Part shown: piece by piece, positions 17,397-25,928 of the stretch
How the letters are laid out: each line of letters begins with the position of its first letter
Numbering within the stretch: the first letter of the stretch is position 1
Origin: an uncultured Roseburia sp.
GTDB lineage: Bacteria; Bacillota; Clostridia; Lachnospirales; Lachnospiraceae
Direction: 5' to 3'
Assembly (NCBI GenBank): GCA_947246475.1
Contig: CAMXSH010000028.1
Span: forward strand, 1-32,940
DNA: 32,940 nt
Notes under the pieces: generated by a model
Database searches by the model: none
What the model was told of the DNA's origin: nothing
Seen by the model: only the letters and a program-made list of their open reading frames with translations
Position numbers and translations under genes: made by a program

Positions 17397-20300
17397 TGTG
17401 CGTCTCCTCCATTTTTTTATCCTGTCGCTTGATCTCTCCGATTTTATCAATTACATAATCCAGCTGGGCTAACATTTCGCCATCCTCCTGGGGAATGTAC
17501 ACAAAATATGGCGTTGTATCCGGGACAAAACGAAGCCTCTTTCCAAATACTTCCACGAGAGACGGTATTTTTTCCGGCACCACTTCTGCCTGGGGATACA
17601 TCGTGATCCGCACTCCTCCTGGCTTCTCTGCCACAGCAGTAATGAAATTTTCATGCGCTTTCACTTTGAGCAGGGCAATATCCAGCAGGTTGCACACGCT
17701 CTGGGGCGGCTCCCCAAAGCGGTCAATCAATTCATCCAGAATATCGTCCTTCTCCGCCACCGTCTCAATGTCTGCGATGCGTTTATACACATCCAGTTTT
17801 TGAAATTCATTCGGGATATAATCCGGCGGAATATAACCGTCTATTTTCACATCGATGTTGGTCTCAAACTCATCGCTCTCCACCTTCTCGCCTTTTAACC
17901 GCTTGACCGCCTCATTCAGCATCTTGCAGTACAGATCGTACCCCACTGCCTCCATATGCCCATGCTGTTTGGCGCCCAGAAGGTTTCCAGCTCCCCGGAT
18001 CTCCAGATCCCTCATAGATATCTTAAACCCTGAGCCCAGTTCTGTAAACTCTTTTATTGCAGCCAGACGCTTTTCTGCCACTTCTTTTAGCATTTTATCC
18101 CGCTTATACATCAAAAAGGCGTAAGCAGTCCGGTTCGAGCGCCCCACGCGCCCCCTCAGCTGATACAGCTGGGAAAGCCCCAGTTTGTCGGCCTCATCTA
18201 TAATGATCGTATTGACATTCGGAATATCCAGCCCAGTTTCTACGATTGTAGTAGAAACCAGGACATCAATCTCCCCATTGACGAAGGAAAACATTGTATT
18301 TTCCAGTTCCCGCTCATTCATCTGCCCGTGGGCGTAGCTGACCACTGCCTCCGGCACCAGCTTCGCCACCTCCCCAGCGATGATATCCATATTGGCAACC
18401 CGGTTATACACATAGTATACCTGGCCACCCCGTCCGACCTCCCTCAGGATAGCCTCTCTGACAATCTCTCCATTTTTTTCCATAACAAAGGTCTGGATCG
18501 GCATACGGTCCACCGGAGCCTCCTCCAGCACACTCATATCCCGGATTCCCACCAGGCTCATATGGAGTGTCCGTGGGATCGGCGTAGCCGTAAGCGTCAA
18601 AACATCAATATCATTTTTCAGCTGTTTCAATTTTTCTTTGTGTGTCACCCCAAACCGCTGCTCCTCGTCCACGATCAGCAGTCCCAGATCCTTGTAGCTC
18701 ACATTTTTCCCGAGAAGTTTATGGGTTCCGATGACGATGTCCACCCTGCCCTTTTTCAGCTTTTCTATGGTCTCCCGGTTCTCTTTGGGAGTCCTGAGTC
18801 TGGAAAGCATCCCCACCTCGACGCTGAAATCCCGCATCCGCTGCACAAAGGTATTATAATGCTGTCCTGCAAGTATGGTTGTGGGTACCAGAAGCGCCAC
18901 CTGTTTTCCGTCCATCACCGCTTTAAAGGCAGCACGGATGGCGATCTCCGTCTTACCGTATCCTACATCCCCACAGATCAGACGGTCCATGATCCTCGGA
19001 CTCTCCATATCCTGCTTTGCCGCTTCGATAGCACGTAGCTGGTCCTCGGTCTCCTCATAAGGAAACAGCTCTTCAAATTCCTTCTGCCACACCGTATCTT
19101 TCTCAAAGGAATGCCCTTGTCTCGCCTGCCGCTTAGCGTACAGCTCAACCAGCTCTTCGGCAATTTCTTTCACCGCACCTTTTACCCGCGACTTGGTCTT
19201 CTTCCACTCCGGCGAATTCAGCCGATTGAGTTTTGGCACTTTTTCCGCATCTCCACCGGCGTATTTTTGCAAAAGTTCCAGAGAAGTAGCGGGAATATAC
19301 AGATTGCTCCCACCAGCATAGGACACTTTTAGATAATCTTTCGTGATATGGTCCACCTCGATCTTTTCGATCCCCTCATAAATGCCAAGTCCATGGTTTT
19401 CGTGAACCACGTAATCTCCGATCTTCAGATCGTTGAAGCTGTGGATCGCCGCTCCCTCATACTTTTTCGGCTTCCTTTTGCGCGGCTTTTTTGCCCCGCC
19501 AAAAATATCTCCCTCGGTAAGTACTACAAAACGAAGGTTTGGATACTCAAACCCCTTCCGAAGATTTCCTTTGGCGATCATGACCTCTCCTGGAAGCAGC
19601 TCATGCTCCATATCTCTGCTATAAAATGCGACCACATCAAAATCCTGGAGGTCCTGGCACAGCCTCTCCCCTCTCGTCCTGGAGCCGGATAGCACCAGAA
19701 TCCGGTAACCATTTTTTTTCAATCTCTGGATATCTTTCGCCAGCAGGGAAAAATTATTATTATAGGAAGGCGCCGACTGCACCTGAAAATTAAATTTGCG
19801 CTTCACAGCAAATTCTTTTACTGCCATATCCAGGGTAGTAAGCAGCAGCACTGGGAGATCTCCCAGCTTTTTCAGTACAATGGGCAATGAAAATAAAACT
19901 TCCATCTGGGTCGGTAGAATATACCCCTTTTCCAGCCTGCTCACCATGCTCTCACGAAATTCAAACTCCACTGCCTCGCCTTTTTCCACACACCGGCTGG
20001 GCTCATCCACAAACACCCTTACGTCCTCCCCTGCAAAATAATCAAAAAAGGACTGTACCTCCCCGGTAAAATAACTGACATAGCTTTCCAGATTTACCAG
20101 CCCATGATAGATCTGATAGTTTTCCCGGAAGCTCTCCACATTTTCCCGCAGCCTGGCGGCTTCTTCTACTTTTCCCTCTTCCTTAAATCTAGCGACGCAG
20201 TCTTTCAGCTCCCTTTCAATCCTGCGCATCCCCGTCAGCACCTGGTCCTCTTCCAAAAATATCTCTGTCGCCGGATAGATGCTGACCTCTTCTATATTTT

Positions 20301-20970
20301 CCACGGACCGCTGGCTCTCCACATCGATCCGCCGGATATTATCCACCTCATCTCCCCAGAGCTCGATCCGGCAGGGGCAGTCCTCCGTCAGCGGAAATAC
20401 ATCGATGATCCCGCCCCGCACAGAAAATTCTCCCTCTTTACTCACCTGGGATACATTTTCGTAGCCAATATACACCAGACCGCTGCGGAAAGATTCCAGC
20501 TCCAGCACATCCCCGATCTTAACCTCCATGCTGTGGTCCTTGTACATGGAAAATGGCAGACAGTAGTCCATCCCCCCATCGATGGTAGTCACAATGGTAG
20601 TGGGCTTCTTTTCCATCAGCCTCTTGATCACTTTCAGCCGCTCCTTCACGATCGCCTGTCCATGCACATCCGCGCTGTAAAAAATGAAGTCTTTCGCCGG
20701 ATAATACATGGTCTCCGAAATCTCTCCGCCTTCAGCTACACCGCTCCTGCCCTCATACAGTTTTAGATCTTCCACTAATTCTTTCGCCCGGACCTCATTG
20801 TGGGTAATGATCAGGCGAAACCGGCAATCTGCTCCCGCCCCGGCAATCATATGGCTCTTCTGGGTATCCATACAGCCCACCAGCTGAACTGGGAACTCAC
20901 CTTTTTTCATGGAAATATTCAGTTGGTCAAATTCCTCCAGTTCCCGGAGGGGTGCAAATAATGTGTTCAT
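17386..20970 (-). CDS. mfd: Transcription-repair coupling factor
   Basis: ATP-dependent translocase that dislodges stalled RNA polymerase at DNA damage and recruits UvrA. 1194 residues, close to the usual 1150-1180. Order: UvrB-like damage-recognition modules at the N-terminus, the RNA-polymerase-interaction domain 'GDYVVHENHGLGIYEGIEK' (about 515-590), superfamily 2 helicase motifs with the P-loop GDVGYGKTE (about 665), DEEQRFG (about 765), 'LTATPIPRT', 'VSTTIVETGLDIPN' and 'QLRGRVGRSNR', the TRG motif region, and a C-terminal UvrA-binding-like domain. RBS AGAAGGGA before the ATG. Conserved neighbour of pth. Confidence 0.97.
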   Translation of the reverse strand: MNTLFAPLRELEEFDQLNISMKKGEFPVQLVGCMDTQKSHMIAGAGADCRFRLIITHNEVRAKELVEDLKLYEGRSGVAEGGEISETMYYPAKDFIFYSADVHGQAIVKERLKVIKRLMEKKPTTIVTTIDGGMDYCLPFSMYKDHSMEVKIGDVLELESFRSGLVYIGYENVSQVSKEGEFSVRGGIIDVFPLTEDCPCRIELWGDEVDNIRRIDVESQRSVENIEEVSIYPATEIFLEEDQVLTGMRRIERELKDCVARFKEEGKVEEAARLRENVESFRENYQIYHGLVNLESYVSYFTGEVQSFFDYFAGEDVRVFVDEPSRCVEKGEAVEFEFRESMVSRLEKGYILPTQMEVLFSLPIVLKKLGDLPVLLLTTLDMAVKEFAVKRKFNFQVQSAPSYNNNFSLLAKDIQRLKKNGYRILVLSGSRTRGERLCQDLQDFDVVAFYSRDMEHELLPGEVMIAKGNLRKGFEYPNLRFVVLTEGDIFGGAKKPRKRKPKKYEGAAIHSFNDLKIGDYVVHENHGLGIYEGIEKIEVDHITKDYLKVSYAGGSNLYIPATSLELLQKYAGGDAEKVPKLNRLNSPEWKKTKSRVKGAVKEIAEELVELYAKRQARQGHSFEKDTVWQKEFEELFPYEETEDQLRAIEAAKQDMESPRIMDRLICGDVGYGKTEIAIRAAFKAVMDGKQVALLVPTTILAGQHYNTFVQRMRDFSVEVGMLSRLRTPKENRETIEKLKKGRVDIVIGTHKLLGKNVSYKDLGLLIVDEEQRFGVTHKEKLKQLKNDIDVLTLTATPIPRTLHMSLVGIRDMSVLEEAPVDRMPIQTFVMEKNGEIVREAILREVGRGGQVYYVYNRVANMDIIAGEVAKLVPEAVVSYAHGQMNERELENTMFSFVNGEIDVLVSTTIVETGLDIPNVNTIIIDEADKLGLSQLYQLRGRVGRSNRTAYAFLMYKRDKMLKEVAEKRLAAIKEFTELGSGFKISMRDLEIRGAGNLLGAKQHGHMEAVGYDLYCKMLNEAVKRLKGEKVESDEFETNIDVKIDGYIPPDYIPNEFQKLDVYKRIADIETVAEKDDILDELIDRFGEPPQSVCNLLDIALLKVKAHENFITAVAEKPGGVRITMYPQAEVVPEKIPSLVEVFGKRLRFVPDTTPYFVYIPQEDGEMLAQLDYVIDKIGEIKRQDKKMEETHNEE

Positions 20971-21050
20971 GTTCCCTTCTGCCTTTCTGATTCTGCCTTA
21001 CTAATTTTATTACCTATCATTTCCATTCCAAATCATTTCTTTGCACAAAA

Positions 21051-21075
21051 GAAGCGCACAATTTTTCATTGTGCG
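21051..21075 (-). terminator. Probable terminator after pth
   Basis: An 8-bp stem (21055-21062 with 21068-21075) with short T-rich tract on the minus strand side and another T-run on the plus side. It lies about 95 bp past the pth stop and about 80 bp before mfd, so pth is probably transcribed separately from mfd. Confidence 0.55.
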
Positions 21076-21101
21076 TCCTTTTTCATTTGTACGAAGATTT
21101 T

Positions 21102-21123
21102 GAGCGGTCTCGCAAAGCATGAC
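21102..21123 (+). repeat. Copy 1 of a 22-bp intergenic repeat
   Basis: The 22-base element beginning GAGCGGTCTCGC matches the reverse complement of 30865-30886 with two differences. Both copies lie in non-coding DNA and face each other across the pth-to-recombinase region. Family unknown; possibly a dispersed intergenic repeat of this genome. Confidence 0.6.
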
Positions 21124-21170
21124 GCTCGTGGTCTATTTCTTTATCATTATACATTATTTCCCTGAAAAAA

Positions 21171-21743
21171 TCAAGATTTCCGCTTAGCATTGTACCGATT
21201 CATCGCTGCATCTACGCCCTCTGTCACAATCAGTTCCACCGTTTCGACAGCGAGATCCAACACCTCGCCCATGGCCATCTCATCTTCCCTGGAAAATCTG
21301 CCCAGCACATGGCGCACCAGATCACCGCCCTCTGGCTTCGCTCCCACTCCTACCTTCACCCGCGGAAACTCGTTGGTCCCCAGGTGCTGGATGATACTCT
21401 TGATCCCATTGTGCCCCCCGGCGCTTCCCTTCCTCCGCACCCGAAGCTGCCCCACCTCAAGATCAATGTCATCAAAGGCAATGACGATGTCCTCCGGCTC
21501 GATCTTATAATAGTCGGCGATGCTCCTGACACTCTCTCCGCTCAGATTCATATATGTCTGGGGCTGGGCGAGAATCACCTTCTCCCCCCCGATAAATCCT
21601 TTGCCACACACTGCCTTATGCTCCTTGCTGTTCAGCGGTATATTATACTGGTCCGAAATGCGGGTTATCACACCAAAGCCGATGTTATGTCTCGTCCCCG
21701 CATAGTCTCTTCCTGGATTTCCAAGTCCTGCAATGAGTTTCAT
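21171..21743 (-). CDS. pth: Peptidyl-tRNA hydrolase
   Basis: Releases peptides from peptidyl-tRNAs dropped by the ribosome; essential. 190 residues, the family norm. Conserved residues visible: Asn9 in GLGNPG, catalytic His19 in GTRHNIGF, the 'QPQTYMNLSGE' strand, 'DDIDLEVGQLRVR' and 'GSAGGHNGIKSI' for substrate binding. RBS AAGGAAA lies about 10 bases before the ATG. It is the last conserved housekeeping gene before the AT-rich accessory segment; in many Clostridia it would lie near spoVG. Confidence 0.97.
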   Translation of the reverse strand: MKLIAGLGNPGRDYAGTRHNIGFGVITRISDQYNIPLNSKEHKAVCGKGFIGGEKVILAQPQTYMNLSGESVRSIADYYKIEPEDIVIAFDDIDLEVGQLRVRRKGSAGGHNGIKSIIQHLGTNEFPRVKVGVGAKPEGGDLVRHVLGRFSREDEMAMGEVLDLAVETVELIVTEGVDAAMNRYNAKRKS

Positions 21744-21809
21744 AATTAATACTGTTTCCTTTCGTTGGGTTTTTCTGCTTAGGATACTGTTTAAGATATT
21801 TTAACATAT

Positions 21810-21852
21810 GGGGGGAAGAGGGGCAAGGGGGAATGAGGGTGGGGTTGGTGGG
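21810..21852 (+). other. G-rich tract with G-quadruplex-forming pattern next to the left inverted repeat
   Basis: The plus strand carries runs of six, four, five, three and four G separated by 1-5 bases, then GG and GGG. This satisfies the usual G3+N1-7 quadruplex pattern. It overlaps the outer edge of the left inverted repeat and lies upstream of pth. The right repeat has only a small part of it (TGAGGGTGGGTTGG in reverse complement). Confidence 0.65.
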
Positions 21853-21995
21853 TTGATAACGATAATTGATGATTATCGGGAGGGGATGGGTGGCGGATAG
21901 CAATTTATTATCCGTTGGTTTCTTAAGTAAGGTAATTAAAAGTTATCTGCTAGATTTTTGTGCAATTATAAAAATCACAGATGATTTATGAGTAT
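21847..21995 (+). repeat. Left copy of a 149-bp inverted repeat (candidate recombination site)
   Basis: Matches the reverse complement of 29493-29641 with a single mismatch (21856); 21857-21995 is perfect over 139 bp. Two internal palindromes could be recombinase core sites: CGATAAT-TGATG-ATTATCG at 21860-21878, and CGGATA/TATCCG arms around a 9-base spacer at 21894-21914. The right copy lies against a tyrosine recombinase gene. No consensus promoter is evident within the repeat. The glycosyltransferase start lies only 24 bp past its inner edge. Confidence 0.95.
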
Positions 21996-22019
21996 TATTG
22001 TTTATATGGAGGTGCAATC

Positions 22020-23156
22020 GTGTTCAAATTTAGTATAATCGTTCCTGTTTTTCAGAACTATAATATTTTTAGTCTTTTTATTCATTCTTTACTAGATAAC
22101 ATTGAAGAAAAAACACAAATTATTTTGATTAACGATGCCTCTCCTGAGGAGGTTAATAAAGAGATATGCAAATTAGAACAAATTAGAAATAATATTCTCT
22201 CCATTCAGATAATCACACATACAACCAGCATGGGATGCGCCAAATCAATTAATGAGGCTCTTTTGCTAGTAAAAGGGGAATTTGTTGTTTTAATGGATTC
22301 TGATGTAATAGTAAAAAAACCATGGCAGCAAACGGTAATTAAATCGTTTTCAACACCTAAAATAGGATGTGTTGGTGGAGTATTATTATATCCACAGACA
22401 AATGGGATTCAATGTTGTGGAATAACATACACATGCGGAACAGGTAGACACCTCAAACTTAATGCACATCCAGAATCTGTCGGCAACAATATTTATGAGG
22501 TTCAGGCATCCGTTTTTGCCTTTTTAACAATTAAATTGGAAGTTATAAATGAAATAGGCCTTTTGAATGACCAATTTTTCAATGGATATGAAGATTGGGA
22601 TTATCAAATGCGAATACGGCAGGCAGGTTATAAAATCATTATTAATCCAAGTTTACAGTTTTATCATTGGGAAAAAAGCAATGGAATTCATAGATCTTAT
22701 AATCGAAAAAGTAATTTAGGAATATTCTGGAAAAAGCACGGATACTTTGTTAAAGAAGACTTATGGGACTTCATATTTCCACAAATTAATGTACTGACTG
22801 AAAAAACAGATTTTATCGGGATAGATATATGTTCTTCACGTTTAGACGCAGAAACTTTTTGGTGTCAAGCCGCTAAACGTGCTTCTGGTCTCATATCTGA
22901 ATGTTTAGATTACAGCTATCAAATAAAAGATAGTAGCCCCATATGGTTACTTGATGTGTTACACTATGACTTTCTTAGAAATCCGTCAAAACTTTTGTTT
23001 TTATGCGACAATTTTGTACAATTAACAGATAACCATTATTGGATCAAACTTAGAGAAAGATATAGTCAAAACGATATTATTGTAGATTTATATGGAAATG
23101 TAATATCTTTTACGGATTTAACGTCTACATGTTGGCCTGGAAATAAAATCAGATAA
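22020..23156 (+). CDS. Family 2 (GT-A fold) glycosyltransferase
   Basis: 378 residues starting at the GTG at 22020, preferred over an in-frame ATG at 21981 because GGAGG lies 7 bases before it and the protein then begins with the typical FKFSIIVPVFQNYN strand. Nucleotide-sugar binding: 'LINDASPEE', then the DxD motif in 'VVLMDSDVIV' and the acceptor/base segment 'FFNGYEDWDYQMRIRQAG'. The last 130 or so residues show no family I recognise. Likely adds a sugar to a surface glycan or lipid. 19 bp before the aminotransferase, hence a two-gene operon. The start lies 24 bp from the inverted repeat, so its promoter must lie in or beyond that repeat. Confidence 0.87.
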   Translation: MFKFSIIVPVFQNYNIFSLFIHSLLDNIEEKTQIILINDASPEEVNKEICKLEQIRNNILSIQIITHTTSMGCAKSINEALLLVKGEFVVLMDSDVIVKKPWQQTVIKSFSTPKIGCVGGVLLYPQTNGIQCCGITYTCGTGRHLKLNAHPESVGNNIYEVQASVFAFLTIKLEVINEIGLLNDQFFNGYEDWDYQMRIRQAGYKIIINPSLQFYHWEKSNGIHRSYNRKSNLGIFWKKHGYFVKEDLWDFIFPQINVLTEKTDFIGIDICSSRLDAETFWCQAAKRASGLISECLDYSYQIKDSSPIWLLDVLHYDFLRNPSKLLFLCDNFVQLTDNHYWIKLRERYSQNDIIVDLYGNVISFTDLTSTCWPGNKIR

Positions 23157-23175
23157 GTCTAAGGAGTATAATATA

Positions 23176-24399
23176 ATGAGAATATTCGAAAAGAGTCTTC
23201 AATGGTATGAAAAAAGTAATAGCATAATTCCATCAGCTTGCAGCACTTTAGCAAAAACACCCTCAAGGTTATTTCGGAATTTTAATCCTTTCTGTGCACG
23301 TTCTGCTCATGGAAGCCACTTTATTGATGTGGATGGAAATGAATGGATCGATTGCGAAATGGCAATGGGGACAGTCGTATGGGGACATAACCCTAGCTTT
23401 CTAAGGGAGGCATTGTTAGAACAAATTGATAATGGAATTACTTTTTCAGTTGCTGGCGAAAATGAAATCAGATATGCAGATTTATTGTTGGCTAAATTTC
23501 CACAATATGATTCCATAAAATTTTTTAAAAATGGAGCAGATGCTATATATGCCGCCATCCGTCTATGTCGATATATGAGCAAAAAAGAAGCAATATTATC
23601 ATGCGAATATCATGGTTGGTTGGATTGGTGTTCATTTCATTATTATAATCAAAATGCCGAAGAATTAGGTATTCCTCATAATATCACAAATACTTCTTTT
23701 CACTGCGCTCCTAAAATTAATAATATTCTTGATATGCTTTCATTAAACCAAAAGCAGCTCGCATGTATCATATTATGTCCTTCTAGCTATACTAGAGAAG
23801 AATTAATACAGATTATTGAACGGTGTAGAACTTACCAAATTTATATAATTTTTGATGAAATCACCTCAGGTGTCCGCTATGGATATCGAGGGGTGTCCGG
23901 TGCATATAATATATATCCGGATTTTTTATGTTTATCTAAAGGATTGACAAACGGATTACCATTGGCTGTCTGTATGGGAAGTAATCAAAGTGTCCTTATT
24001 ATGGAAAAACTTCGTATTAGCAATGCTCATTCAAGTGAAAATCTTGCATTGGCAGCAGCTATTGCATGTGAAAAAAATTTGAAGAAATCTCCGTCATGGC
24101 CTTCATGGGAAGAAGAAGGAAAGGGTATTTTAAACGAAATAGAAGAAGAAATAATAAAATATGGTTTAAAAGAAAAAGTATTTCTTAAGGGATATCCCGG
24201 AAATTTTCATCTGTTTACAATACAAGATTTTTATACAGATCCCTTCCGTGAAATTTTAGTAAAGAAATTAAGCATAGAAGGAATATTCAGTAAAGGGTTC
24301 ATCCTTTTCAGTGCCGCACACTCTCATAATGAAATGCAAATGGTAAAACAAATTATAATTGATTGCATTAAAATATATTCAGATACTCTTGAAAAATAG
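23176..24399 (+). CDS. Class III PLP-dependent aminotransferase (glutamate-1-semialdehyde aminomutase-like)
   Basis: 407 residues. The fold-type I aminotransferase pattern is clear: 'FIDVDGNEWIDCEMAMGTVVWGHN' near the N-terminus, 'FFKNGADAIYAAIRLCR' for cofactor phosphate, 'IIFDEITSGVRYG' with the PLP-ring Asp, and the Schiff-base Lys255 in 'LCLSKGLTNGLPLA'. Similar to HemL but with no other haem genes nearby. Pairing with a glycosyltransferase suggests an amino-sugar or modified-sugar substrate, as for HemL-like enzymes in surface-polysaccharide loci. AAGGAG RBS. AT-rich like its partner. It ends 18 bp before the target duplication of the IS element. Confidence 0.85.
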   Translation: MRIFEKSLQWYEKSNSIIPSACSTLAKTPSRLFRNFNPFCARSAHGSHFIDVDGNEWIDCEMAMGTVVWGHNPSFLREALLEQIDNGITFSVAGENEIRYADLLLAKFPQYDSIKFFKNGADAIYAAIRLCRYMSKKEAILSCEYHGWLDWCSFHYYNQNAEELGIPHNITNTSFHCAPKINNILDMLSLNQKQLACIILCPSSYTREELIQIIERCRTYQIYIIFDEITSGVRYGYRGVSGAYNIYPDFLCLSKGLTNGLPLAVCMGSNQSVLIMEKLRISNAHSSENLALAAAIACEKNLKKSPSWPSWEEEGKGILNEIEEEIIKYGLKEKVFLKGYPGNFHLFTIQDFYTDPFREILVKKLSIEGIFSKGFILFSAAHSHNEMQMVKQIIIDCIKIYSDTLEK

Positions 24400-24425
24400 A
24401 AATGATAGTTTGGAAGTATTAAATA

Positions 24426-25901
24426 GAGTCGGGGGGTGCGGACATTTTCCTGGACTCCCTAAGGGCTCCGAAAGGAGCTGAATCACAATGTATCCACAAG
24501 ACAAAATCGACATTGCACTGCAGGTTTACCATCAGTGCGGGTCAGTGACAGAAACAATCCGTGTTCTGGGCTATCCTACTAGAAGAACTCTATACACATG
24601 GATTGAGAATGAGGGCATCCCCAAGCCCCCGCGGAAAGAATTAACCCATGTCAATACGGCGGGGCATCCGAGAAATCCGTCCCTTGAAGTAAAAATGGAC
24701 GCACTACACCGTTGCTTTGAGCTGGGAGAAAGTATAAAATCAGTATCAGGGGAGATCGGGTACACCAGGGCGAGTATATATGCCTGGCGGAAAAAATATC
24801 TCTGCGGAGGTACTGCTGCTTTGAAAAACGATAAAAATATACCACCGGACACCCTGAAAGAGGGAAACACTCCGGCACCAGCCAATGAGATCGAACAGCT
24901 CTATGCACAAATGCAGGATATGCAGATGGAGATTGACATATTGAAAGAAACCATCAATGTCCTAAAAAAAGACCCCGGCATCGACCAGAACGCCCTGAAA
25001 AACAGGGAAAAGGCAGTGATCGTCGATGCCCTGAAAGATAACTACCCACTGCCGTCCCTTTTGAAGAGGGTTTCCCTTTCCAAAAGCAGTTATTATTATC
25101 TGAAGACAGTTTCACGCCAGGAAGATAAATACAACAGCATCCGCAGGAAGATCACAGAATTATTCCATGAAAATGCGGGACGCTACGGATACCGGCGGAT
25201 CCATTGCCTTCTAAAGCGGGAAGGGATTACCCTTTCTGAAAAAGTGGTTCGGCGGCTCATGCAGGAGGAATGTCTTGGGGTAAAGGCCAAAAGACGACGA
25301 AAGTACAGCTCTTATCAGGGAGAAATCTCCCCTTCAGTACCCAATGTGCTGGAAAGGGACTTCCATGCAGACAGGCCAAACGAGAAATGGCTCACGGACA
25401 TTACCGAGTTTGCCCTGCCAGCGGGAAAAGTCTACCTTTCACCAATCGTAGACTGTTTTGACGGCATGGTTCCCTGCTGGACAATTGGAACAAGCCCGGA
25501 TGCCGCCCTGGTAAACCGTATGCTCGACCAGGCAATATCCGGTCTGGAGAAAGGTGAGCGCCCCCTTATCCATTCGGACAGGGGATGCCATTATCGCTGG
25601 CCGGGCTGGATCAGCCGGATGGAACAGGCAGGGCTTGAACGCTCTATGTCAAAGAAAGGATGTTCCCCTGACAATTCTGCCTGTGAAGGACTGTTTGGTC
25701 GTCTAAAAAACGAAATGTTTTATAACAGGGACTGGGCAGGCGTCAGCATCCAGGAATTCATTGACATACTGAATGAATATCTGATATGGTATAACGAAAA
25801 GAGAATCAAAATATCACTTGGAAATATGAGCCCAAGGGAGTACAGACAGAGCCTTGGATTGGTGGTTTAACCAGTCCAGGAAAATGTCCGCCCCCCCACT
25901 C
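24426..25901 (+). mobile_element. IS3-like insertion sequence, 1476 bp, with apparent 8-bp target duplication
   Basis: Terminal inverted repeats share GCGGACATTTTCCTGGACT, extended outward by a G-rich stretch (GAGT plus six or seven G) with a small indel. Both ends abut ATTAAATA (24418-24425 and 25902-25909), an apparent target-site duplication. It carries one transposase gene with intact catalytic triad and looks recent. It sits in the 3'-3' gap between the convergent aminotransferase and STAND genes and disrupts neither. GC content is higher than in the surrounding accessory genes. Confidence 0.85.
24488..25870 (+). CDS. IS3-family-like transposase, single-ORF form
   Basis: 460 residues. 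Two N-terminal helix-turn-helix segments (about 1-50 and 65-110) are followed by a coiled coil ('EIEQLYAQMQDMQMEIDILKETINVLKK'-like region, about 137-165), an HTH_21-like segment ('GRYGYRRIHCLLKREG') and the rve integrase core. Catalytic residues: Asp304 (WLTDITEF), Asp364 (HSDRGCHY) and Glu400 (ACEGLFGRLKNE), a DD35E arrangement. OrfA- and OrfB-like parts are in one uninterrupted frame, with no programmed frameshift needed. RBS AAAGGAG. Complete and probably active. Confidence 0.92.
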   Translation: MYPQDKIDIALQVYHQCGSVTETIRVLGYPTRRTLYTWIENEGIPKPPRKELTHVNTAGHPRNPSLEVKMDALHRCFELGESIKSVSGEIGYTRASIYAWRKKYLCGGTAALKNDKNIPPDTLKEGNTPAPANEIEQLYAQMQDMQMEIDILKETINVLKKDPGIDQNALKNREKAVIVDALKDNYPLPSLLKRVSLSKSSYYYLKTVSRQEDKYNSIRRKITELFHENAGRYGYRRIHCLLKREGITLSEKVVRRLMQEECLGVKAKRRRKYSSYQGEISPSVPNVLERDFHADRPNEKWLTDITEFALPAGKVYLSPIVDCFDGMVPCWTIGTSPDAALVNRMLDQAISGLEKGERPLIHSDRGCHYRWPGWISRMEQAGLERSMSKKGCSPDNSACEGLFGRLKNEMFYNRDWAGVSIQEFIDILNEYLIWYNEKRIKISLGNMSPREYRQSLGLVV

Positions 25902-25928
25902 ATTAAATATTTTAAACTGCTATTTCTA

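Noticed and set aside
18328..19038. Plus-strand open frame of 236 codons
   Set aside because: Lies opposite the mfd helicase core and has no recognisable motif; a shadow of a conserved GC-rich gene.
20104..20766. Plus-strand open frame of 220 codons
   Set aside because: Antisense to the mfd N-terminal region; no start signals or domain.
21685..21903. 72-codon minus-strand frame upstream of pth
   Set aside because: Produced by the G-rich tract and inverted repeat, Pro/Thr-rich low-complexity translation, overlaps the pth start in another frame.
24571..24908. Minus-strand frames inside the IS element
   Set aside because: Antisense to the transposase HTH region with no RBS; shadow frames.
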